Source: Alphaproteobacteria bacterium 32-64-14 | GTDB lineage: Bacteria > Pseudomonadota > Alphaproteobacteria > Caulobacterales > Hyphomonadaceae | Direction: 5' to 3' | DNA length: 64,000 nucleotides | NCBI GenBank assembly: GCA_002280725.1 | Contig: NCEM01000017.1 | Location: 1 to 64,000, forward strand | Shown: piece after piece, positions 19,131 to 27,292 of the stretch | How positions within the stretch are numbered: the first letter of the stretch is position 1 | How the letters are laid out: the number at the start of each line of letters is the position of its first letter | Translations under genes and position numbers: made by a program | The notes under the pieces: model-generated | What the model was told of the DNA's origin: nothing | Database searches by the model: none | What the model saw: the letters and a program-made list of their open reading frames with translations, nothing else

Positions 19131-20339
19131 TTGCTGCTTCAAGGCATCAAAGTCATTGAACACGCTACGTATTATGCCGCGCCCGGGGCTGGAGGCATTC
19201 TTTCGGACTGGGGGGCCGAGGTCATCAAGATCGAGCCGCCCGGCGGCGATCCGGTGCGCAGCAACTTTCCGACCAAGGGCACGGGCAAGGAGCACCTGAG
19301 TGAGAATCCGGCGTTCGACGCCGACAACCGGGGCAAGAAATCCATCGTCGTGGACGCCCGGACCGAGGAAGGCCGCGAGATCATCCGCAAGCTTGCTGAT
19401 TCCGCGGACGTGTTCCTGACCAATGTACGGCCCGGCGGCATCGAGCGCTCGGGATTGAGCTATGACATCCTGTCGAAGCGGAACCCCAAGCTCGTCTACT
19501 GCGCCCTGACGGGCTACGGCCTCGAAGGTCCGGACGCCAATGCGCCGGGGTTTGATGTGGCGAGCTTCTGGTCGCGCTCTGGCCTTGCGCAGCTGACGGC
19601 GCCGAAGGGATCGGAACTGTTTCCGGTGCGGACGGCGGCTGGCGATCACACGACCAGCATTGCGGCAGTGGCGGCGATCAACGCGGCGCTGATCCAGGCG
19701 CTCAAGACCGGCAAGGGGCAGCTGGTCGATGTGAGCCTGCTGCGGACGGGGCTCTACACGCTGCACACGGACCTTTCGATCCAGCTGTTCTTCGGGCGCA
19801 TCGCCTCCACGCGCCCGCGCAACCAAGCGTACCATCCGCTGTCGAATTTCTTCAAGACGAAGGACGACTACTGGCTCTGCATCGTGGCGCGGGCGGGCAA
19901 GGCGGACCTGCCGCGCATGGCGCGTGCGCTCGATCTGCCAGACCTCGAGGCTGATCCACGCATGAACGATGGCAAGTCGCGGCGCGATCATTCGCCCGAA
20001 ATCACGGCCATGTTCGATGCAGCCTTCGCGCGGTTCACGCGGGCGGAGATGGCTGAACGGCTGACGCGGGAGGAGATTGCGTGGGCGCCATGTCAGACGC
20101 TGGCCGATGTGGCGGTTGATCCGCAGGTCCATGCAGCGGGCGGGATCGTGCAGATGCCGGGGCGCGACGGTGTTGGATCGTTTGCCGTGCCTGCGGCGCC
20201 GGCGCGCTTCCATGGCGTGGACGATGGGCCGAAGGGGCCGGGGCCGGGTCTGGGGCAGCATACGCGCGAAGTGCTGGTGTCGCTTGGTTATGCCGGGGCC
20301 GACATCGACGCGATGTATGCGAGCAAGGCGGTGAGTTAG
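19131..20339 (+). CDS. CaiB/BaiF family (class III) CoA transferase
   Basis: Moves CoA between carboxylic acids through an aspartyl-CoA intermediate. 402 residues. The TTG start at 19131 is decided by GGGAGG at 19119-19124, six bases upstream. Family blocks: YAAPGAGGILSDWGAEVIKI at the N-terminus, NRGKKSIVVDARTEEGRE, FLTNVRPGGIERSGLSYD, and the catalytic aspartate D142 in GPDANAPGFDVASFW. The substrate cannot be told (carnitine, oxalate, 2-methylacyl-CoA epimerisation and others all share the fold). It is followed after two bases by the HEPN-like gene on the same strand, which is probably a chance neighbour because composition shifts sharply there. Confidence 0.9.
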   Translation: MLLQGIKVIEHATYYAAPGAGGILSDWGAEVIKIEPPGGDPVRSNFPTKGTGKEHLSENPAFDADNRGKKSIVVDARTEEGREIIRKLADSADVFLTNVRPGGIERSGLSYDILSKRNPKLVYCALTGYGLEGPDANAPGFDVASFWSRSGLAQLTAPKGSELFPVRTAAGDHTTSIAAVAAINAALIQALKTGKGQLVDVSLLRTGLYTLHTDLSIQLFFGRIASTRPRNQAYHPLSNFFKTKDDYWLCIVARAGKADLPRMARALDLPDLEADPRMNDGKSRRDHSPEITAMFDAAFARFTRAEMAERLTREEIAWAPCQTLADVAVDPQVHAAGGIVQMPGRDGVGSFAVPAAPARFHGVDDGPKGPGPGLGQHTREVLVSLGYAGADIDAMYASKAVS

Positions 20340-20341
20340 AT

Positions 20342-21274
20342 TTGAGTGCGTCAGAGGCAGAGAACAGACTTGGGAAGCTGCGTAGCGAGATACACGAGTA
20401 TGCGCAGAAGGCGTTCACTCGCCGTCTAGGCAACTGGCCAATGCCGGAGCGAAACATGTTCTTCGGCGCAACCGACGCGCTGCAGGACGCTTGGGGAGCT
20501 GCCGCAGGATATCATGCCCTCATTGTAAAACAGGGTTACCACAACCTTCTAGTTTGCTATGGCTTCCTGCAAGCCCTGTACGTTCAACAAGATGCAGTTC
20601 AGGTGATAACGCGGGCATTGGATATGCCAGCGTGGAGTCCGTCGTCCAATAGTAAATTGAAGCACATTCGCAACATCAGGAATCGTCTCTCAGGACATCC
20701 TGCACTTGCAGACAAAGCTGGCCCAAAGTCCTCTGCAATCATTATTTCCATCGGACCGACAAGCTTTGAAGCCGCAATCTACTACGAAGATCGGCTCGTT
20801 CGCGAGGTCGTCGTCGTCGACAAATTTGCGGAACAGAATGCTGCAGGATTAGTGGAGCAGCTTGAGCGAATAAAGGTCCACATGGTTCAGCAAGAGAATG
20901 AATACAAGGACGCCGTTTCACAGCGGCTCGCGGACGCGCTGGGGAACAACTTCTCTTACCATTTCGGGAAGCTCGCGACCTGCCACGCTGACCGCTCGAA
21001 CTCCTATCCAATCATCCCTTATCTCAAGTTCTTGCGCGAAGACATCGAAAGGCTGATCGCGTTGGTGACGCAATTGAATCTTTCTGGGGAAGCCTTTGAG
21101 CATCATGTGGGAATGTTTCGGGGCGGGCTCGATATTCTAGAGTCCATCGACAGTTACGAAGATGATCGTCGAGCCTTGGAGTACAATCTCGTTCACGATG
21201 GCATGTCAGTTCATGCAGATTGGTTGCTTCGATTCGTAAGGGATACTGACCGCAGACTTGTCAGTCGCGATTAA
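20342..21274 (+). CDS. Hypothetical protein with HEPN-like R-N-x4-H motif
   Basis: About 310 residues, start TTG at 20342, two bases after the CoA transferase stop. The protein is mostly helical. Residues 107-121 read KHIRNIRNRLSGHPA, containing R113-N114-x4-H119. This fits the Rx4-6H catalytic signature of HEPN-fold ribonucleases, in a context (helix-RN-xxx-GHP) often seen in HEPN-like proteins. The rest (AAAGYHALIVKQGYHNLLVC, YLKFLREDIERLIALVTQLN) matches nothing I know. Composition is clearly less GC-rich than flanking genes. No partner antitoxin is evident, and many non-toxic HEPN proteins exist, so RNase activity is only a hypothesis. Confidence 0.65.
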   Translation: MSASEAENRLGKLRSEIHEYAQKAFTRRLGNWPMPERNMFFGATDALQDAWGAAAGYHALIVKQGYHNLLVCYGFLQALYVQQDAVQVITRALDMPAWSPSSNSKLKHIRNIRNRLSGHPALADKAGPKSSAIIISIGPTSFEAAIYYEDRLVREVVVVDKFAEQNAAGLVEQLERIKVHMVQQENEYKDAVSQRLADALGNNFSYHFGKLATCHADRSNSYPIIPYLKFLREDIERLIALVTQLNLSGEAFEHHVGMFRGGLDILESIDSYEDDRRALEYNLVHDGMSVHADWLLRFVRDTDRRLVSRD

Positions 21275-21993
21275 TGTCCGTCTTCCTGTAGCCCGAAGAG
21301 CGCCGCCATCAGGCTGCTGGTGAGGGCGGCGGTTCCAAGGCGGGCCTGTAGCAGGGCGCTCGCGTTGGATGCGCCGGCGTTGGCGTCGAACGCTCCGGCT
21401 TGACCTGCATCCGCAGCTGCGATGCCAAAGCCGGTGAGCTTCTGGTAGAGGCCTGCGGCGGTCAGGTCATTGCCAGCGCGATCGTTGAACATGTTGACGT
21501 TGGCCGCAGCGGCACGCGGCAGGAGATCCGTTGCGGAGGCGCCGCCATTGGTGCGCGCGGCGTCGATGAGTTTTGCGGCATCGGACGGGCCGAGGAAGTG
21601 AGCGAGGTAAAGTTCGCCCGGTGTGACGGGGCGGCCGATCTTCTGTTCGAGGATGCGTGCGTTTTCGGCGGCAAGCTCGGCGCCCATGCGGGCGGATATT
21701 TCCGGGTCGTCGCGGAGGGCGAGAACCTGCTCGCGGTTCAGGCCCTGTGTCTCTATGCCATGGCGCGCGCCATAGCGCTTGACCGTGTCGAGCCAGGTGG
21801 CGTTGGTGAACTGGAAGAGGCCGGCGGCGGACGAGGTCGAGGCTTTTGCGGCCGGATCGAAATTGCTTTCGCGCTGCGCCGTCTTCACGAGGAGGGCGAA
21901 ATCGACGCCGGTTGCGCTCGAGGCCGAGCGCAGGGCGGCCATCACGTCTGCACGTGCAGCTGGGATGGAAGGGCCGCCGATGGAATCGGTCAC
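21271..21993 (-). CDS. Lytic transglycosylase, SLT-domain protein
   Basis: About 240 residues. The SLT catalytic region is clear: VDFALLVKTAQRESNFDPAA (catalytic Glu in QRES), SSAAGLFQFTNATWLDTVKRYG, then GELYLAHFLGPSDAAKLI. It cleaves peptidoglycan glycan strands to 1,6-anhydro-muropeptides. No signal peptide is visible from the GTG at 21991-21993 (AGGATCC upstream) or from the GTG ten codons earlier. Export may therefore use another route, as in flagellar-type or secretion-associated transglycosylases. Its stop overlaps the convergent HEPN-like gene by 4 nt. A CtrA-like box lies about 40 bp upstream. Confidence 0.85.
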   Translation of the reverse strand: MTDSIGGPSIPAARADVMAALRSASSATGVDFALLVKTAQRESNFDPAAKASTSSAAGLFQFTNATWLDTVKRYGARHGIETQGLNREQVLALRDDPEISARMGAELAAENARILEQKIGRPVTPGELYLAHFLGPSDAAKLIDAARTNGGASATDLLPRAAAANVNMFNDRAGNDLTAAGLYQKLTGFGIAAADAGQAGAFDANAGASNASALLQARLGTAALTSSLMAALFGLQEDGH

Positions 21994-22034
21994 GTGCTGG
22001 ATCCTGTTACGAGAACCCAGCACGTCAGCTTATG

Positions 22035-22050
22035 GTTAGCGAGGGGTTAA
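22035..22050 (-). promoter_or_regulatory. Candidate CtrA box upstream of the transglycosylase
   Basis: On the minus strand the sequence is TTAA-CCCCTCG-CTAAC, followed by CAT. This is one mismatch from the full CtrA consensus TTAA-N7-TTAAC and also contains the half-site CTAACCAT. It lies in the spacer upstream of the start at 21993, a suitable place to control that gene. Confidence 0.5.
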
Positions 22051-22098
22051 TGCCACTGCCCGCCGCAAGCCGCGGGGCAGGGCGTCCCTAACCGGGGA

Positions 22099-22833
22099 TT
22101 AGCCGTCGGCCTTGGGCGTCATGGCGAAGTGGATGCCCAGATCGGCGAGCTTTTCGGCGTCGCGCCAGCGGACGTTTTCGGCGATCAGCGCGATGCCGTC
22201 GGCCGAGGCAACCTCGATGCGGGTCATCGGGATTTCGAGAGCTTCGCAGCGCGACGGGTCGAGGCGGACGGCTTCGAACGTCAGGCGGGCGCGGGCGCCC
22301 ATGGGCGTACGCCAGGATTTGCGCGCGTCGAGGCCGACGCGGAAGCCACGGCGGCGGAAGGCGTCCACGCGGTCCAAAGCCAGATCTTCCAGTGCGCAGA
22401 CAGAGGCATCGCAGAAGTCGAGGCGGATTTCCTGTGCGAGGGCGCCAGCGCGCGCCACAGCGGCTTCGGCCGCCATCGGGGCATCCTTGTCAGCCAGGGC
22501 GGCCATCGGCGCCAGGATCGACAGCGGGCGCAGCGTGGCGTCGGTTTCCTTGGCGAGGCGGCAGGCGCGCTCGATCAGGTCGCCCAGCCAGGCGGCGGCC
22601 GACGGGAGGTTCGGGTCTGTCAGGTGGTGAGGACGGAAGGTGTCCTCGAAGGCAATGTCGGCTTCGGCGTGCATGCCGAAGGCTTCTCCATCCGACAGGC
22701 GCACGACCGGCCGGAACCGCAGCCGCGGCTGGCGGACGACGGGGGCCTGGGGCTCGTTGACGACGAGCCTCAGGTGCGATGCGCGCGCATGGGTCATTGC
22801 AGGGGTCCGGGTTAGATGCTGTGTTGTCATCAT
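22099..22833 (-). CDS. Degenerate EAL-domain-like protein
   Basis: About 244 residues. The layout follows EAL phosphodiesterases: LRFRPVVRLSDGEAFGMHAE occupies the place of the YQPIVD...G.EAL start, EIRLDFCDASVC that of the ExN strand, and RRGFRVGLDARKSW that of GxxxALDDFG. The EAL triad, the paired aspartates and most metal ligands are missing, so cyclic-di-GMP hydrolysis is unlikely; a binding or regulatory role is the usual fate. Start choice is uncertain: ATGs at 22833, 22830 and 22797 are all possible, none with a good Shine-Dalgarno. Confidence 0.65.
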   Translation of the reverse strand: MMTTQHLTRTPAMTHARASHLRLVVNEPQAPVVRQPRLRFRPVVRLSDGEAFGMHAEADIAFEDTFRPHHLTDPNLPSAAAWLGDLIERACRLAKETDATLRPLSILAPMAALADKDAPMAAEAAVARAGALAQEIRLDFCDASVCALEDLALDRVDAFRRRGFRVGLDARKSWRTPMGARARLTFEAVRLDPSRCEALEIPMTRIEVASADGIALIAENVRWRDAEKLADLGIHFAMTPKADG

Positions 22834-22935
22834 GGATAACAGGCCGACCTGAAGACCGGCCCAAACTGGATCGTGCAATTTTCATCGAATTGGCCCGGGT
22901 TTTCAGGTGTTTCCAAGATGTGAACGAGGGGCTGC

Positions 22936-23727
22936 ATGACCGCGCCGACCGATGCGCCGAAACCGGCGTCGACAGTGCTTCTGGTGCGCGATGCGGATGC
23001 GCCGGCGCGCGGGCTTGAAGTGTTGATGGTGAGACGCAGCGCCGGCATGGCGTTCGGCGCGAGCGCGTGGGTGTTTCCCGGCGGCAAGGTTGCGGAGGCT
23101 GACAGCGATACGGCGTGGGATGCGATATCGAGTGGAAGCTATGACGACTACACGCGCGCCTTACGTGTGGCGGCGGCGCGCGAGGTGTTTGAGGAGTCGG
23201 GCTTGCTGCTCGCGACGCGCGACGGCGCGACGCTGAACGCCGATGCGTGTGCAGCGTTCGATGGCGAGCGTGGCCGGGTTGAAGAGGATCCCGGCAGGTT
23301 CATCGGCCTCGTGCGAGACGCGGGCATGCGTCTGTCGCTCGACCAGCTGGCGCCGTTTGCGCACTGGATCACGCCGAGTTTCGAGCCGAGGCGGTTTGAT
23401 ACGCACTTCTTCCTGGTTCAGGCGCCGCCGGCACAGATCGCGCGCCATGATGGCCGCGAGGCGGTGGATCATCGCTGGATCGCGCCGGCCGACCTGCTGG
23501 ATATGCGCACGCGCGGGGAAGCCAAACTGATGTTCCCGACCCGGCTCAATCTGGAAGTGCTTGCGACGTTTGCCAGCGCGGCGGATGCGGAGACGGCGGC
23601 GCGCGCCAAGACCATTGTGACGGTGGAGCCGCGGGTTGAGGATCGGGGCGATAGCAAGGTGCTCGTGATACCGGCGGAGGCTGGCTATGGCCTCACCGAA
23701 GAGCGGATGAAAAACGTGATGGGCTGA
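22936..23727 (+). CDS. NUDIX hydrolase, NUDT7/19-like
   Basis: About 263 residues. The Nudix box is split by an insertion of about 20 residues: WVFPGGKVAEAD, then RVAAAREVFEESGLLL, which carries the REVFEE metal-binding core. This long-spaced box, together with FAHWITPSFEPRRFDTHFFL, is the pattern of the coenzyme A / NUDT19-type branch rather than of MutT. It would hydrolyse a nucleoside-diphosphate-linked compound, possibly an acyl-CoA. It stands divergent from the EAL-like gene. Substrate remains open. Confidence 0.87.
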   Translation: MTAPTDAPKPASTVLLVRDADAPARGLEVLMVRRSAGMAFGASAWVFPGGKVAEADSDTAWDAISSGSYDDYTRALRVAAAREVFEESGLLLATRDGATLNADACAAFDGERGRVEEDPGRFIGLVRDAGMRLSLDQLAPFAHWITPSFEPRRFDTHFFLVQAPPAQIARHDGREAVDHRWIAPADLLDMRTRGEAKLMFPTRLNLEVLATFASAADAETAARAKTIVTVEPRVEDRGDSKVLVIPAEAGYGLTEERMKNVMG

Positions 23728-23758
23728 TCTTGCCGATCGGCCCACCCGCCTAGTCGCG

Positions 23759-23836
23759 CTAGAGAATGTTGAAGATGTAGAGGAAGAAGATGATCGGCAG
23801 CGGAATGCCGAGCAGCCAGAGAGCGATGCCTTTCAT
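23759..23836 (-). CDS. 25-residue single-pass membrane peptide
   Basis: The minus strand encodes MKGIALWLLGIPLPIIFFLY followed by IFNIL and a stop, almost wholly hydrophobic. The ATG at 23834-23836 is preceded by a near-perfect AGGAGA eight bases upstream. That Shine-Dalgarno overlaps the stop codon of the membrane-protein gene ahead of it (TAGGAGA), so translation is probably coupled. It resembles the small inner-membrane peptides often missed by gene callers. Function unknown; association with the upstream four-helix protein is inferred from coupling. Confidence 0.72.
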   Translation of the reverse strand: MKGIALWLLGIPLPIIFFLYIFNIL

Positions 23837-23845
23837 TGTGTTCTC

Positions 23846-24493
23846 CTAGACCTTGTCGGCCATTGTGACGGGACGGCTGAGACGTTCGCGGGCGTGCCAG
23901 TCGGGATGGGTCGAGCCGAGCTTGCCGCCGGCGACTGCGCCGACTCCACCGAGGATCATCATCGCGAACGCGAACCACGCTGTGAGCGCGGCCGCATCCT
24001 GAACGGCATCCGTTTCGGATGGTGTGAGTTGCGGCGTCGCGTTGGTCGCCTCGCCAGTTGCGGCCTGGGCAGCGTCAACAACGCCGCCGGCAGCTTGAGC
24101 GAGCGAAGTTTCGCTGAGCACGCTGGTGACGCCGAAGCCAAGGACGGCTGCGGCGACGGTGAACGACAAGGCCCAGACGACGAGGCCCTGCAGCATGCCG
24201 GAGTGATGGTCGGGCCAGCGTGCGGCGCGGACGGCGACGAAGGCGCCGACCTGGAGCGCGACGAGGTTCGAGAAGATCACCCAGAGCCCGCCGCCGACGG
24301 ACCAGGTGGGGGCTTGTTCGCTGACGCCTTGCCAGGGGTTCATGGCTGTTGCGCCGATGGCGGCGCCCAGCAGCAACAGCGCAAAGCCGATAGCGATTGC
24401 GACCAGGGTTCCGGCGATGGCCGAGCCCCAGTCGATCAGTGGATGCGAGTATGGTTGAGGGACCGGTTGAATGACGACAGGGTCAATGGCCAT
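23846..24493 (-). CDS. Four-helix inner-membrane protein, unknown function
   Basis: 215 residues with four hydrophobic segments: SAIAGTLVAIAIGFALLLLG (about 24-46), GGGLWVIFSNLVALQVGAFV (about 67-88), GLVVWALSFTVAAAVLGFGV (about 103-125) and AWFAFAMMILGGVGAVAGGK (about 172-192). Between helices 3 and 4 lies an Ala/Thr-rich loop (about 130-165). The pattern resembles alphaproteobacterial membrane proteins annotated only as hypothetical. GGGAGA precedes the ATG at 24491-24493. Its stop codon is built into the ribosome site of the 25-residue peptide, so the two form one operon. Confidence 0.78.
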   Translation of the reverse strand: MAIDPVVIQPVPQPYSHPLIDWGSAIAGTLVAIAIGFALLLLGAAIGATAMNPWQGVSEQAPTWSVGGGLWVIFSNLVALQVGAFVAVRAARWPDHHSGMLQGLVVWALSFTVAAAVLGFGVTSVLSETSLAQAAGGVVDAAQAATGEATNATPQLTPSETDAVQDAAALTAWFAFAMMILGGVGAVAGGKLGSTHPDWHARERLSRPVTMADKV

Positions 24494-24593
24494 GAGGGAT
24501 CTCCCACGCAGTTAGGTCTGCGCGAGGAACGCCTCATGGCCACAATTGTTGCGTGGACGTCCGCGATAGGGATCGTCCGTGCGAGGACGGCCT

Positions 24594-24947
24594 TCAATCC
24601 GTAACGGTATACTCAACGCCGCCGCCGGCATCGACGGTCATGCGCTGGCGCGCTTCGACGCCGGAGACCGAGCCGGCATCCACATCCCAGCAGCCGGCCG
24701 AGACGGTGAAGTCGCGCGACTCGCCCCGGTAGATCTTCTCGCCGTCACCCATGCGGTTGAGGCCGTAGGTCGACGCATCGCAATCCGAGATCAGCACGGC
24801 GTCGACGGTGTGGGAGGATTGGTTCACGACCCGGATGATGCCAGTGGGCTCGCCGTCGCGCAGAAGCGGCCCGCCCGTGATCAGGCTTTCGCATCCCGTT
24901 GCAAGCAGCATGGCGGCCGCAGCGACCGCGCCGAAAAACATCTTCAT
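24594..24947 (-). CDS. Small lipoprotein, unknown function
   Basis: 117 residues. The ATG at 24945-24947 gives MKMFFGAVAAAAMLLATGC, a lipoprotein signal (lipobox ATGC). The mature part is a small beta domain: IIRVVNQSSHTVDAVLISDC, a DxSTYGLNRMG loop, then FTVSAGCWDVDAG. Two further cysteines could form a disulphide. The pattern of an Asn/Ser-rich first strand with a late Cys-Trp is seen in small periplasmic proteins of unknown role. A longer in-frame extension upstream lacks a signal and is rejected. Confidence 0.75.
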   Translation of the reverse strand: MKMFFGAVAAAAMLLATGCESLITGGPLLRDGEPTGIIRVVNQSSHTVDAVLISDCDASTYGLNRMGDGEKIYRGESRDFTVSAGCWDVDAGSVSGVEARQRMTVDAGGGVEYTVTD

Positions 24948-25047
24948 TGAACTGTATCCCCGACCGAATCCACGATACGGAATAACTAGCACAGCGCCCG
25001 GCGCTGGGCGCCGATGTGGATTTATGATGCGGGCGAGCTTGCCGGCT

Positions 25048-25545
25048 TCAGGCCGCCGGGCCCTGCTTGGCGATGATGTCCTTGGTCTGGACTTCCAGCT
25101 CTGCAGCGAGGGCGAGACCCACGGGGTGGTTCGCGCCCATGATCTTGCCCTGCACCGCAGCCTTCACGGCGTCGACGTGGGCCTTGAGCAGGCGGTCAGG
25201 CGGGCTGAGTTCGCCATGCTCGTCGCCGGTAAGCTTGCACAGCGTGGCGCAGATGCGGCCGACCAGCGGATAGCCGTAAGTGGGCGCGAGGCCCTTGAGA
25301 TCGTGCGAACGGCGGTGAAGCTCGTCCTTGGTGGCGGACGAAGGGGCCTTTTCATAGGCAGCCCAGGCGCCAAGCAGGTGGTTCAGTTCTTCGTTGATCC
25401 AGTCGGCGAACTGGCCGGACATCTTTTCAAGAGCGGCTTCCGCGCGGGCAATTGCGCGCTGGTCGAGTGCGGGAAGCGCGCCTCCGATCTTCGCCTTGAG
25501 GACGTTGGGAGGTGTGATCACCTCGATGGGCTTTTGTCTGGCCAT
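25048..25545 (-). CDS. Hpt (histidine phosphotransfer) domain protein
   Basis: 165 residues, cytosolic and helical. The core RRSHDLKGLAPTYGYPLVGR has the phospho-accepting histidine (about residue 81) in the typical HxLKG setting, followed by ICATLCKLTGD. A preceding helix pair (AEAALEKMSGQFADWINEEL) completes the four-helix bundle. It would relay phosphate between a hybrid kinase and a response regulator; no kinase or regulator is in the window. Good ATG at 25543-25545. An isolated GTTAAC about 65 bp upstream is a weak CtrA half-site. Confidence 0.83.
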   Translation of the reverse strand: MARQKPIEVITPPNVLKAKIGGALPALDQRAIARAEAALEKMSGQFADWINEELNHLLGAWAAYEKAPSSATKDELHRRSHDLKGLAPTYGYPLVGRICATLCKLTGDEHGELSPPDRLLKAHVDAVKAAVQGKIMGANHPVGLALAAELEVQTKDIIAKQGPAA

Positions 25546-25656
25546 TTCCCACCCTTAGAATCATCGCGCGGCACAAGCCGCACCCCTGCGAGCATACTGG
25601 CTGTTGGAGTGTTAACAAACGCCTGCCTATGGCACGCTTGCGCGGATACAGAGGTT

Positions 25657-26355
25657 TCAGAACCGGACGCGGGCGTTAAGGACCCAGCCTTTTTCCTCGA
25701 AGTTACCGGAGATTTCCTCGCGCCAGCCAACCCCGACGCCGACACCCCAGATATCGCGCATGACCGAGGTTTCGAGTTTTGTAACCCCGGCTTCGCCGCC
25801 ACCTTCGTTCCAGACCTTGAGGGTGAAGTTCCAGTCGGGCGCAAAGTTGAGGCCGGCCGCCAGCTCGGTAACCGTCCGCTCGCAGCCGCCGCGCACCCGG
25901 TGTCCGCTCTCGGCATTCACGAAGCCTTCGCGGCCCCAAAGTTGGAACGACGTGCCCAGCGCTGCGCGGACCTCATAACCTTCGCCAAGACATTCGATGC
26001 CATCGAGGGACTCCCCGGCAAGGACCGAGGCCTGGATGGCGATGGAGCCGCGATCGCCGAGCCCAAAGGCTTTCTGGACGCCGAGGCGGACGCCGGACTT
26101 GTCGTCATAGGTCGATCCGATGCGGATCTCGCTTTCGAGCTTGATGTTGACGCCCCAGCCATCGCCAAGACCGAACTCGCTGAAATCGTCGGCGCGCCAG
26201 GCTTCGCCGAAGTCGCCCCTCTCTCGCGAGATCGTGGCGAACCATTGCTGCACACCTTCCGGCAAGCTCCACGCGCCGGCGTGGGCGGGTGATGCGCCAG
26301 CCGCAAGACAGGCCAGCGGCGCGAGGCGCCGGATCTTTAACTGAAACTCCCCCAA
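25657..26355 (-). CDS. Exported outer-membrane-like protein
   Basis: About 232 residues with a signal peptide (LAPLACLAAGASPAHA, cleavage before GAWSLPEG). The mature part shows alternating strands with aromatic girdles: GWGVNIKLESEI, SGVRLGVQKAFGLG, NFTLKVWNEGG, WGVGVGVGWREE. It ends in VRF, the C-terminal aromatic expected of an outer-membrane beta-barrel. The start is unclear: the only in-frame candidate before the signal is a TTG at 26353-26355, while a strong GGGGGAG lies just inside it. A sequencing error near the start or a non-standard start codon is possible. Confidence 0.7.
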   Translation of the reverse strand: MGEFQLKIRRLAPLACLAAGASPAHAGAWSLPEGVQQWFATISRERGDFGEAWRADDFSEFGLGDGWGVNIKLESEIRIGSTYDDKSGVRLGVQKAFGLGDRGSIAIQASVLAGESLDGIECLGEGYEVRAALGTSFQLWGREGFVNAESGHRVRGGCERTVTELAAGLNFAPDWNFTLKVWNEGGGEAGVTKLETSVMRDIWGVGVGVGWREEISGNFEEKGWVLNARVRF

Positions 26356-26384
26356 CAGTCCGTGTCCCCAACCTCAGTGATGTT

Positions 26385-27155
26385 TCAGGTGTCGTAGCCC
26401 GGCGACTCGCGGTCGAGCTTTCGCAGGCAGCCCGGCCAGGCCAGCAAGGCCCCGACGCCGGCGGCCATCGCCTGCTGCTGGGCGACTGTCTCGATTGCGT
26501 CCTGCGGCGCGATGCGGAGATGCTCGCGGCCCTGCGCAGACGCCATGACCTGGATCTGGCAGGCGCGCTCGAGGAAGAAGATCTGCGTCCAGCATTGCGC
26601 GGCGGTGGCGCCGACGGCGAGCGTGCCGTGGTTCCACAGCATCATCGCATTTTTCTCGCCGAGGTCGTGCACTAGCCGCTCGCGTTCATCGAGATCGAGC
26701 GCGATGCCTTCATAGTCGTGATAGGCAAGGTTCGGCAGGACGATCAGTGCGTGCTGGCTGATCGGCAGCAGGCCTTCCTTGGTCGAGGCGACGGCGATAC
26801 CGGCGTCGGTGTGGACGTGGAGCACGAACTTTGCATCCTCTCGCGCCGCGTGAATGGCGGAATGGATGGTGAAGCCGGCCGGGTTGATCATGTAGTCTGT
26901 CGGTTCGACGATGTTGCCGTCGAGATCGATCTTCACCAGCGAGGAGGCCGTGATCTCGTTGAAGAAGTAACCATACGGGTTGATCAGGAAATGGTGCTCC
27001 GGCCCCGGCACGCGGGCGGAGATGTGGGTGAAGATCATGTCGTCCCACCCGTACAGGGCGACCAGGCGGTAAAGGGCCGCGAGATCGACCCTCGCCTGCC
27101 ATTCTTCGGCGCTGACACGCTGTTTCACAGACACCGATTTGAGATCGTCAGCCAT
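26385..27155 (-). CDS. Class II aldolase/adducin family protein
   Basis: 256 residues. Family blocks are LAALYRLVALYGWDDMIFTH, then INPYGYFFNEITASSLVKID, and the zinc-binding HVHTDAGIAVA with a later LWNHGTLAVG supplying the third histidine. Family members are fuculose/rhamnulose-phosphate aldolases, ribulose-phosphate epimerases or non-enzymatic adducin heads. The short form here, without a sugar-kinase neighbour, does not reveal the substrate. GGAGG precedes the ATG at 27153-27155. It is divergent from nadK across 137 bp. Confidence 0.87.
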   Translation of the reverse strand: MADDLKSVSVKQRVSAEEWQARVDLAALYRLVALYGWDDMIFTHISARVPGPEHHFLINPYGYFFNEITASSLVKIDLDGNIVEPTDYMINPAGFTIHSAIHAAREDAKFVLHVHTDAGIAVASTKEGLLPISQHALIVLPNLAYHDYEGIALDLDERERLVHDLGEKNAMMLWNHGTLAVGATAAQCWTQIFFLERACQIQVMASAQGREHLRIAPQDAIETVAQQQAMAAGVGALLAWPGCLRKLDRESPGYDT

Positions 27156-27292
27156 GGAATGATCCTCCGAAGCGCAATCCTATGGCGCCAAAGGCCGGGA
27201 TGGAAGGCTGGGGCGGCGCTGAAACTCAAGCAACACTTAGTCGTCAATGGCATAAAACCATTCTATAGCTGCATTCCCATGCGGGAGCCCTG

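Noticed and set aside
20342..21274. A toxin-antitoxin pair built on the HEPN-like gene
   Set aside because: No small antitoxin or nucleotidyltransferase gene adjoins it; only the single motif supports the idea.
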